Assembly: GCF_003751805.1 (NCBI RefSeq)
Contig: NZ_RKHQ01000001.1
Coordinates: 1,116,001-1,180,000, forward strand
Direction: 5' to 3'
DNA length: 64,000 nucleotides
Origin: Salana multivorans
GTDB taxonomy: Bacteria > Actinomycetota > Actinomycetes > Actinomycetales > Beutenbergiaceae
The position numbers and the translations under genes were made by a program. A model generated the notes under the pieces. The model worked only from the letters and a program-made list of their open reading frames with translations. It was not told where the DNA came from and ran no database searches. Below, in pieces: positions 16,702 through 23,798 of this stretch; positions within the stretch are counted from its first letter, which is position 1, and the number at the start of each line of letters is the position of its first letter.

Positions 16702-17918
16702 GCGAGCCCGACTCCCTGCTCCCGACGTCACGCCGGGAGCTCCTGCTCGACCTGCTGCGCCAGCACGGGACGATCCGGCTGCGCGACGTCGTGGCCCAGA
16801 CCGGCGTCTCCGCCATCACGGTGCGACGCGACATCGCCCAGCTCGCCGACGAGGGCCTGCTCCGGCGCGTGCACGGCGGGGCGACGCTGCTCGAGGACGC
16901 GGGCGCTCAGCGCCCCGGCGAGCCCGGCGCGGCGGGCGCGGCGGGCGACGCGGCCTCCGGCGACGACGCGGGCGACCCGGCCGGCCGGCCGGGGAAGGGC
17001 GGCGGCTACCGCGGGCGGATCGGCATGCTCGTGCCCTCGCTCGACTACTACTGGCCCGACGTCGTGCGCACGGCGGAGCAGACGGCCCGCGCGGCGGGGC
17101 TGCGGCTCGTGCTGCGCGGCTCCTCCTACGAGTCCGACGACGACCGCCAGCAGCTCCTGCGCCTCGTCGAGCGCGGCGTCGCCGGCATCATCGTGGCCCC
17201 GCGGCTCGACGTCCCGACCGCGGCCGAGACGCTGGCGTGGCTCGACTCGCTCGACATCCCCGTCGTGCTGGTCGAGCGCGAGGGCGCCGAGGAGGTGCAC
17301 CGCACGCCGCTGGAGTCGGTCGAGACCGACCACGTGCTCGGCGCGCGGATGGCGGTCCGGCACCTGGCCGAGCTGGGACACCGCCGGATCGGCCTCGTCC
17401 ACACGCTGCACTCGCCGCACTCGGCCGCGATCCGCGCGGGCTGGGTGGCGGAGCTGGCCCACCTCGGGCTGCCCGGTCCCGACCAGCCGGGCGTGCTCGA
17501 GGTCGTCGTCCCGGACAAGAAGGACCCGACCTGGGACTCCGCGCTCGACCCGATCCCCGAGGCGTGCCGCGCGACCGGCACGACCGCGCTGCTCGTGCAC
17601 GCCGACCCGGAGGCGATGAGCGTCGCCCAGCACGCCGAGGAGCAGGGGCTCGAGGTGCCGCGGGACCTGTCGATCGTCGCCTACGACGACGAGGTCGTCT
17701 CGCTGTTCTCGCCCCCGATGACGGCTGTCCGGCCGCCGCGCAAGTCGGTCGGTCGCGCCGCCGTCGAGCTGGTCGTCGCCCGCCTGGCCGACCCGGGGCG
17801 GCCGACGCACCGCGTCGTCATCACCCCGTCGCTCCGGGTCCGCGGCACGAGCACCCCGCCGACCCCGCCGGAGGCGGCGACCCCGCGAGGGGCGGGCGAG
17901 GCGCCCGACACGGCGTGA
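16698..17918 (+). CDS. Hybrid regulator: DeoR-type HTH with LacI-type sugar-binding sensor
   Basis: The 406-aa product starts with a DeoR-type winged HTH (residues 11-66: SRRELLLDLLRQHGTIRLRDVVAQTGVSAITVRRDI, then GLLRRVHGGATL). After an Ala/Gly/Asp-rich linker comes a LacI/periplasmic-binding-protein-type sensor from about residue 104 (GRIGMLVPSLDYYWPDVVRTAEQ, HLAELGHRRIGLV, LSIVAYDD, MTAVRPP). Such proteins repress sugar operons until the inducer binds. The GTG start overlaps the TGA of the lyase gene, so lyase and regulator are co-expressed. It is the likely controller of the divergent uronate operon. The frame is open upstream, but the HTH fixes the start. Confidence 0.88.
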   Translation: MSEPDSLLPTSRRELLLDLLRQHGTIRLRDVVAQTGVSAITVRRDIAQLADEGLLRRVHGGATLLEDAGAQRPGEPGAAGAAGDAASGDDAGDPAGRPGKGGGYRGRIGMLVPSLDYYWPDVVRTAEQTARAAGLRLVLRGSSYESDDDRQQLLRLVERGVAGIIVAPRLDVPTAAETLAWLDSLDIPVVLVEREGAEEVHRTPLESVETDHVLGARMAVRHLAELGHRRIGLVHTLHSPHSAAIRAGWVAELAHLGLPGPDQPGVLEVVVPDKKDPTWDSALDPIPEACRATGTTALLVHADPEAMSVAQHAEEQGLEVPRDLSIVAYDDEVVSLFSPPMTAVRPPRKSVGRAAVELVVARLADPGRPTHRVVITPSLRVRGTSTPPTPPEAATPRGAGEAPDTA

Positions 17919-17939
17919 CCCCCCGGCGCCGCCGGTGAC

Positions 17940-18944
17940 CTACGGGCGCACGAGGGCGTGGAGGACGGCGACCACGCCGTCGTCGTCGACGTGGCCCGTC
18001 ACGGCGTCGGCCACCGCGATCGTGCCGGCGTCGGCGCTGCCCATGGCGACGCCGAGGCCGGCCCACTCCAGCATCTCGCGGTCGTTCTGGCCGTCGCCGA
18101 CGGTCACGGTCGCACCGGCCGGCACGTCGAGCAGCTCGCGCACGCGCTCCAGCGCGGAGGCCTTGGAGACGCCGGGCGGGGTGAGGTCGAGCCACGCGGT
18201 CCAGCCGATCGCGTAGCTCACCCCCTGCAGGCCGACACGCTCGACGAGCTCGATGAAGTGGGCGGAGTCGCGACCGGGGGCGCGCAGCGTCACGCGCGAG
18301 ACGGGCCGGGCCAGCAGCTCCTCGAGGTCGACGACCGCGGTCGGCGCGACGAGCTCACCGGCCGGGAACGGCGCCGTCACCTTGAACCCCTCGCCGAGCT
18401 CCTCGACCGCGACCAGGACGTCCGGCGCCTGCGCGACCAGCGCGCGCACGGCCTCGGACGGGTCGAACGTCACCGCGTCGACGATCTCGAAGCCGCGCGG
18501 CAGCGAGGGATCGAGCCGGATCGTCACGGCGCCGTTGGAGCACACGGCGTAGCCCGACGCCAGGTCGAGCCACTCCGCGACCGGCAGCACCGCTGGGATC
18601 GAGCGTCCGGTCGCGAGCACGACCTCGGCGCCGGCGGACCGCGCCGCGGCCACGGCCTCGACGACCTCGCGGCGCAGCGACCCGTCGTGGCCGAGCAGCG
18701 TCCCGTCGATGTCGAGCCCGACGAGCGGGCCGCGCGCCGCGGGAGCCTCGGGGCCGTCGATCTCGCGGGCGAGGTCGAGGACCGGGCCGGCCAGCTCGGC
18801 GTGGAAGCGCGGCGTCTCCTCCCACGGCCGGACGTGCCGCGCACGCCCGGCGGACCCGGCCGACCCGGCCGACCCGGCCGACCCGGCGGACCCGGCCGAC
18901 CCGGCCGACCCGGCCGACCCGGAGCGTCCGACAGCGTCCGTCAT
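17940..18944 (-). CDS. HAD superfamily (Cof-type) hydrolase
   Basis: A 334-aa phosphatase of the Cof/HAD-IIB type. Motif [12 protein letters not shown] carries Asp78 and Asp80, motif II is VVLATGRS, and motifs III/IV are [10 protein letters not shown] and [12 protein letters not shown] near the C terminus. These enzymes hydrolyse sugar phosphates or similar small phosphates in the cytoplasm. The first 75 residues are an unusual extension consisting of a Ser-Ala-Gly repeat (residues 9-33) and a linker. The ATG at 18944 overlaps the serS stop by ATGA, which supports this start and coupling to serS. Confidence 0.85.
   Translation of the reverse strand: MTDAVGRSGSAGSAGSAGSAGSAGSAGSAGSAGRARHVRPWEETPRFHAELAGPVLDLAREIDGPEAPAARGPLVGLDIDGTLLGHDGSLRREVVEAVAAARSAGAEVVLATGRSIPAVLPVAEWLDLASGYAVCSNGAVTIRLDPSLPRGFEIVDAVTFDPSEAVRALVAQAPDVLVAVEELGEGFKVTAPFPAGELVAPTAVVDLEELLARPVSRVTLRAPGRDSAHFIELVERVGLQGVSYAIGWTAWLDLTPPGVSKASALERVRELLDVPAGATVTVGDGQNDREMLEWAGLGVAMGSADAGTIAVADAVTGHVDDDGVVAVLHALVRP
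18853..18924 (-). repeat. 9-bp tandem repeat encoding (Ser-Ala-Gly)n
   Basis: Seven nearly identical 9-bp units (plus-strand GACCCGGCC, one with a final G) plus one degenerate unit lie in frame near the 5' end of the HAD gene. Each encodes one Ser-Ala-Gly triplet, so copy-number change would alter linker length without a frameshift. Confidence 0.9.
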
Positions 18945-20209
18945 GGGCGCAGCTCGTCGAGCCCGCCGAGGTAGGGCCGCAGGCCCTCGGGCACGACCAC
19001 TGACCCGTCGGCCTGCTGGTGGTTCTCGAGGATGGCGACGATCCACCGCGTCGTCGCCAGCGTCCCGTTGAGCGTGGCGACGGGCCGGGTGCGCCCGTCG
19101 GCCGTCCGCTCGCGGATACCGAGCCGGCGCGCCTGGAAGGTCGTGCAGTTCGAGGTCGAGGTCATCTCGCGGTAGACGCCCTGGCTGGGCACCCACGCCT
19201 CGCAGTCGAACTTGCGCGCGGCGGACGTGCCGAGGTCGCCGGCGGCGGTGTCGATGACGCGGTAGGGGAGGCCGGCGAGCCGGAGCATCTCCTCCTCCCA
19301 GCCCAGCAGCCGCTCGTGCTCCGCCTCGGCCTCCTCGACTGGGACGTAGCAGAACATCTCGACCTTGTTGAACTGGTGGACGCGCACGATGCCGCGGCTG
19401 TCCCGGCCCGCGGCGCCGGCCTCGCGGCGGTAGCAGCTCGACCAGCCGGCGTAGCGCAGCGGGCCGTCCGTCAGGTCGAGGATCTCGTCCGCGTGGTAGC
19501 CGGCGAGGGCCACCTCGCTCGTCCCGACGAGGTAGAGGTCGTCGGCCGGCAGGTAGTAGATCTCGTCGGAGTGCTCGCCGAGGAAGCCGGTGCCGGCCAT
19601 CACCTCGGGCTTGACCAGCGTCGGGGTGATCATCGGGACGAACCCGTTCGCGACGGCGCGGTCCATCGCGGCGTTTAGCAGCGCCAGCTCCAGCCGCGCG
19701 CCGACGCCCGTGAGGTAGTCGAACCGCGAGCCGGAGACCTTGGCCCCGCGGGCCATGTCGATCGCGCGGAGCGACTCGCCGAGCTCGAGGTGGTCCCTCG
19801 GCGCGAAGCCCTCGGCGGCGAAGTCGCGCGGCGTGCCCTCGTGGCGCAGCACGACGAAGTCGTCCTCCCCGCCGGACGGCACCGCGGGCAGCACGATGTT
19901 CGGGAACCGGGCGAGCAGCGCGTCGCGCTCGGCCGTCGCGGCGTCGGCGTCCTGCTCGGCGGCCTTGACCCGCTCGGCGAGCTCCCGCGCCTGACCGAGG
20001 ACGGCCTGGCGCTCCTCCGGCGAGGCCTTCCCGATCGACTTCGAGACCGCCTTCTGCTCGGCGCGCAGGTTCTCGAACCCGGTCAGCAGGGCGCGCTGGC
20101 GCTCGTCCGCCGCCAGGACCGCGTCGACCAGCGCGGGGTCGGCGCCGCGGCGGCGCTGGCTCTCCCGCCCGAGGTCGGGGTTCTCTCGCAGGGCCTTGAT
20201 GTCGATCAC
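18941..20209 (-). CDS. serS: Seryl-tRNA synthetase
   Basis: A 422-aa class II aminoacyl-tRNA synthetase charging tRNA-Ser. The N-terminal [22 protein letters not shown] leads into the long antiparallel coiled coil (residues 30-105). Motif 2 reads [21 protein letters not shown] with QFNKVEMF after it, and motif 3 is [18 protein letters not shown]. Length and architecture are standard. The start is GTG at 20209. It is followed by the HAD hydrolase with a 4-base overlap and is divergent from the lipid-kinase gene. Confidence 0.98.
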   Translation of the reverse strand: MIDIKALRENPDLGRESQRRRGADPALVDAVLAADERQRALLTGFENLRAEQKAVSKSIGKASPEERQAVLGQARELAERVKAAEQDADAATAERDALLARFPNIVLPAVPSGGEDDFVVLRHEGTPRDFAAEGFAPRDHLELGESLRAIDMARGAKVSGSRFDYLTGVGARLELALLNAAMDRAVANGFVPMITPTLVKPEVMAGTGFLGEHSDEIYYLPADDLYLVGTSEVALAGYHADEILDLTDGPLRYAGWSSCYRREAGAAGRDSRGIVRVHQFNKVEMFCYVPVEEAEAEHERLLGWEEEMLRLAGLPYRVIDTAAGDLGTSAARKFDCEAWVPSQGVYREMTSTSNCTTFQARRLGIRERTADGRTRPVATLNGTLATTRWIVAILENHQQADGSVVVPEGLRPYLGGLDELRP

Positions 20210-20433
20210 CCCTCGAGGGTAGTCGGGCCGGGGAGCCCGCGCGGCTCAGCCGACGACGAGGGCAACCGCGCGGCGAGCAGCCCCGACCACGACGCGGCGA
20301 ACAGCTCGACGGCGTCGCCGTCGAGCGCGCGGGGCCCTCCGGACGCTGGCGGCTGATCGACCGTGTCCCGAACCCGGTCCGGGGACGACGCGCCCATCCG
20401 GTGGCATCGACCGCCGTGGCCTACCGTGAGCAC

Positions 20434-21639
20434 ATGCTCCACGCGGCCCTCGCACTCGGGATCATCGCCACCGCCCTGGCGGCGATCGCCCTCGTGCTGG
20501 CCGTCGAGACCTACCGCGCCCAGCGCTCCGCCCTCGCCGCACCGCGCACGCAGGCGCCGCGCGCGCTGCCCGTCCTGCCCCGCTCGGTCGACGACGACGG
20601 CTCCCCCGCCGCGCTCGGCCCGGCCGCGTTCGTCATCAACCCGACCAAGGTCGCGGACGTCGCGCGCCTGGAGGAGATGGCGAGGACGACCTCGCGGGAG
20701 CTGGGCCTGCCCGACCCGCTCCTGTTCCTCACGACGGCCGAGGAGCCCGGCCGCGCCCAGGCCGCCGAGGCGATCAGCCGGGGGGCCAGCGTCGTCGTCG
20801 CCGCCGGGGGCGACGGGACGGTGCGCGAGGTCGCACGGTCCCTCGTCCGGACCGGCATCCCGATGGGGCTCATCCCGTCCGGGACCGGCAACCTCCTGGC
20901 GCGCAACCTCGACCTGCCGCTGGACACCGTGACGTCGCTCGTCCAGACCGCGCTGTCCGGCCGGGACATGGCGATGGACGCCGCCTGGCTGCGGCTCGTC
21001 CCGCCGCCGGCCGAGCGTCGCGATCCCGACCCGGGCGACGAGGCCGACGCCTCCGACGGCTCCGACGCCGAGACCGGGCCGGATCCCGAGCCGACCCCGG
21101 CCCAGCCGAGCGAGCACCTCTTCCTCGTCATGGCCGGCACCGGGTTCGACGCGGCGACCATGGCCGACACCGACGAGGGGCTCAAGCGCCGGATCGGTTG
21201 GGTCGCCTACTTCCTGCGGGCCGTGCGGCACCTCGGCGCCCGGCGGACGCGGCTGGCGATGAAGGTCGGCCACGGGTCGTGGCGCACCTATCGCGTGCGG
21301 ACGCTGCTGTTCGCGAACTGCGGTCGGCTGCCGGCCGGGATCGTCCTGCTGCCGGACGCCGAGATCGACGACGGCTACCTCGACATCGCCGCCGTCGACA
21401 CGCGCGGCTGGCTGTTCGGATGGGTCTCGCTGTTCTGGCGCGTCATGCTCCAGGGCCTCGGCTGGCGCCGGGAGATGCCCTACGACGCGGCCAGCATCGA
21501 CTTCCTCCGCGGGCGGACCGCGACGGTCGCGCTCGACCAGCCCGAGCCCGTCCAGGTGGACGGCGACGTGGTCGGCGAGGCCGTCGAGCTGCACGTGCGG
21601 ATCGAGGAGAGCGGGCTGGTCGTCCGCGTCCGTCGCTGA
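20434..21639 (+). CDS. Diacylglycerol kinase catalytic-domain protein (lipid kinase)
   Basis: A 401-aa protein with one N-terminal membrane segment (about residues 3-26) and a DAGK catalytic domain: FVINPTKV near residue 67, the nucleotide-binding GGDGTVREVA near 125, and LIPSGTGNLLARNL near 148. The C-terminal beta-sandwich ends with QPEPVQVDGDVVGEAVELHVRI. It should phosphorylate diacylglycerol or a related lipid at the membrane. A low-complexity acidic insert (about 190-225) interrupts the fold. ATG 20434 is chosen as it starts the hydrophobic segment; a GTG 33 bases upstream is possible. Confidence 0.85.
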   Translation: MLHAALALGIIATALAAIALVLAVETYRAQRSALAAPRTQAPRALPVLPRSVDDDGSPAALGPAAFVINPTKVADVARLEEMARTTSRELGLPDPLLFLTTAEEPGRAQAAEAISRGASVVVAAGGDGTVREVARSLVRTGIPMGLIPSGTGNLLARNLDLPLDTVTSLVQTALSGRDMAMDAAWLRLVPPPAERRDPDPGDEADASDGSDAETGPDPEPTPAQPSEHLFLVMAGTGFDAATMADTDEGLKRRIGWVAYFLRAVRHLGARRTRLAMKVGHGSWRTYRVRTLLFANCGRLPAGIVLLPDAEIDDGYLDIAAVDTRGWLFGWVSLFWRVMLQGLGWRREMPYDAASIDFLRGRTATVALDQPEPVQVDGDVVGEAVELHVRIEESGLVVRVRR

Positions 21640-21702
21640 CGTCCAGCCCGCTCCGCGTCGACCCGGACGCGCGCTCAGATGGCCCGGACGGGCTGGATGG
21701 GC

Positions 21703-22548
21703 CTAGACACCGCCGACGTCGCTACCGTGGCCACCGCCGTCACCACAGTCGCCACTCCGGACGGCCGGGGCACCCGCACGGACCCCACCGATGTCGCTCT
21801 CGCTACCGTCGCACTCCTCCGGCGGAGCGACCACCTGGCAATCGCCGCTCCGCGTGGCGGGAGAACCCGCACGCACGCCGCCGTCGCCACCGCCGCCGCC
21901 AGAGTCGCCCTCGCCACAGTCGGCCGGGAGCGCGTCGATAGCGATGCAGACGTTGCTGATCGGGTCGCGGCCGTAACCATCGAGGCACACGCACGACTGC
22001 GCCTGCCCGTCCCACACCTCGTTCATGCCCGTGCACTCGGCCAGCTCGACCGGGACGCAGACGCCCTCGATCCGGACGTAGCCGTCCACGCACACGCACG
22101 ATCCGTCGGCCCACTCCTCGTTCTCACCGCACTGCTCGACGGTCGGGGTGGGGCTGGGCTCGACGCTCGGCGTCTCGGACGGGCTCGGCTCGACGCTCGG
22201 CGTCTCCGACGGGCTCGGCTCGACGCTCGGCGTCTCCGACGGCGTCGCGCTCGGCGTCTCGGAGGCGCTCGGCGTCGCGCTCGGCGACGCGGAGGCCGTG
22301 GCCGTCGGCTGGCTGCCAGCCGGCGGGCAGTTCTCGTTGGCCGACGCGGACGGCGCGACCATCGTCCCCGCGACGAGGATGCCGGCGGTCACGAGGGCGA
22401 CCACGCCCAGCGCCCCGCTGCGGCCGAGTGCCCGCGCGCGCCGCGAGGCGAGCAGGGCGACGAGGCCGGTCACAAGGATCAGCGCGGCGACGAGGACGAC
22501 GGCGCTGCCGCCACCAAGCCCCGTCTCCGCCAGACAGTTGTCGTTCAC
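21703..22548 (-). CDS. Cysteine-rich, proline/serine-repeat membrane protein, unrecognised
   Basis: The 281-aa product has two N-terminal hydrophobic segments (about residues 14-34 and 43-66), a Ser/Pro/Thr/Glu repeat region (about 80-132, with ETPSVEPSPS repeated), and then two EGF-like or calcium-binding-like cysteine modules: CGENEEWADGSCVCVDGY and CTGMNEVWDGQAQSCVCLDGY. The tail has a duplicated RAG-PA-RSGDC element and much glycine. The layout suggests a membrane-anchored extracellular protein with a stalk and small disulfide domains. I do not recognise a family. It is convergent with the lipid-kinase gene. Confidence 0.72.
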   Translation of the reverse strand: MNDNCLAETGLGGGSAVVLVAALILVTGLVALLASRRARALGRSGALGVVALVTAGILVAGTMVAPSASANENCPPAGSQPTATASASPSATPSASETPSATPSETPSVEPSPSETPSVEPSPSETPSVEPSPTPTVEQCGENEEWADGSCVCVDGYVRIEGVCVPVELAECTGMNEVWDGQAQSCVCLDGYGRDPISNVCIAIDALPADCGEGDSGGGGGDGGVRAGSPATRSGDCQVVAPPEECDGSESDIGGVRAGAPAVRSGDCGDGGGHGSDVGGV

Positions 22549-22594
22549 GTGGAAACCCCCGGTTTCGATGATGATCTCGGCCGGGTTCCGGGCG

Positions 22595-22614
22595 CGAGCG
22601 ACCGACGTCGCTCG
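22595..22614 (-). promoter_or_regulatory. 8-4-8 palindrome upstream of the cysteine-rich protein gene
   Basis: CGAGCGAC and GTCGCTCG flank CGAC, about 50 bases ahead of the start at 22548. It could be an operator or a pheA terminator; position suits either and nothing decides between them. Confidence 0.35.
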
Positions 22615-22760
22615 TGATGGCCCCCTGCCATGAGCTGCGGCTGCCGTGGTGCCGCGCTCTCCAGGGTAGGTCCGATCGCCCGAGGGCGCGCGGCGAACGC
22701 CGACCCGGCCGGGGGGCCGGTCAGCCGCGCCGGGGCGACGGCGCGATCAGCCGTGCCGGA

Positions 22761-23720
22761 TCAGGCCGGCCCGTCGCCGCGCAGCGACTCGACCCACGCA
22801 CGCGCGGCGGCGTAGTCCTCGTCCGCGAACCCCGGCGCGGGTGAGACCGGTCGACGGTCGGCTCGGGGGTAGGAACCGAGGAACACCACCCGGGGGCACA
22901 CGCGGTGCAGCCCCTGGAGCGTGGCCCAGATGCGCTCGTCCTCGAGGTGCCCCTCGGCATCGATCGAGAAGGCGTACCGCCCGAGCGCGTCGCCGAGCGG
23001 ACGCGACTCGATCCGGGAGAGGTTGACCCCGCGCGTCGCGAACTGCTCCAGCATGGTGAGCAGGGCGCCGGCGTCGTCGTGCGGCAGGTGGACGAACAGC
23101 GTCGTCTTGTCGGCGCCCGTCCGCGCGGGCACGCGGCCCGGCCGGCCGACGACGACGAACCGCGTCACCGCCCCCGGGTTGTCCTCGACGCCGGCCGCGA
23201 GCACCTGGAGCCCGTACGCGGCGGCCGAGTGCGGCGCCATGAGCGCGGCGTCGTACCCGACCGAGCCGCGGGGCTCGCCCGCCGCCGCCCGCTCGGCGAG
23301 CAGCGCGCCGGCGGCGGCCGTCGACGTCGCGGGGACGTGGACCGCGCCAGGGACCAGCCGGGCCACGGACCCGCGGCACTGCGCCCAGGCGTGCGGGTGG
23401 GTGGCGATGGCGCGCACGTCCTCCAGCCGCGTCCCGGCCGGGGCGGCGAGCACGAACGAGATCGGGACGAGGGCCTCGCCGACGACGACCAGCGGCGCCC
23501 CGGAGCTGAGCGTGTCCAGCGTCGCGCTCACGCCGCCCTCGACGGAGTTCTCGATCGGCACGACGGCGCGGTCGGCTGTGCCCTGGCGCACGGCGTCGAG
23601 CGCGGAGACGACGTCCGGCATCGGCAGGTGCTCGGCGTCCGGGGCCACCTGGAGCAGCGCGGCCTCCGTGAACGTCCCGACCGGCCCGAGGAACGCGTAC
23701 CGGCGGCTCGACGTCTCCAT
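22761..23720 (-). CDS. pheA: Prephenate dehydratase
   Basis: A 319-aa enzyme converting prephenate to phenylpyruvate for phenylalanine synthesis. The catalytic domain starts at YAFLGPVGTFTEAAL, has VVPIENSVEGGVSATLD and the TRF motif in GAVTRFVVVG; the regulatory ACT domain (TTLFVHLPHDDAGALLTML, GVNLSRIESRP) follows and should bind phenylalanine. AGGAG is five bases ahead of ATG 23720. The reading frame is open for a further 2.5 kb upstream, which is a shadow of the opposite-strand membrane protein. It is divergent from that gene. Confidence 0.96.
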   Translation of the reverse strand: METSSRRYAFLGPVGTFTEAALLQVAPDAEHLPMPDVVSALDAVRQGTADRAVVPIENSVEGGVSATLDTLSSGAPLVVVGEALVPISFVLAAPAGTRLEDVRAIATHPHAWAQCRGSVARLVPGAVHVPATSTAAAGALLAERAAAGEPRGSVGYDAALMAPHSAAAYGLQVLAAGVEDNPGAVTRFVVVGRPGRVPARTGADKTTLFVHLPHDDAGALLTMLEQFATRGVNLSRIESRPLGDALGRYAFSIDAEGHLEDERIWATLQGLHRVCPRVVFLGSYPRADRRPVSPAPGFADEDYAAARAWVESLRGDGPA

Positions 23721-23798
23721 GGTTTCTCCTCGCAATCGCGACGCCGGCTGTGCGGCATCGTCCCCGGGTGACCCTAGCGGCTCACCTACGCTGGCTGG

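Noticed and set aside
18853-18924. CRISPR-like array
   Set aside because: The 9-bp units are contiguous with no spacers and encode Ser-Ala-Gly in frame.
21679-22617. Plus-strand open frame opposite the cysteine-rich protein
   Set aside because: The minus strand gives two membrane helices and two cysteine modules, whereas the plus frame is Arg/Ala/His-rich without structure. Some doubt remains because the protein is unrecognised.
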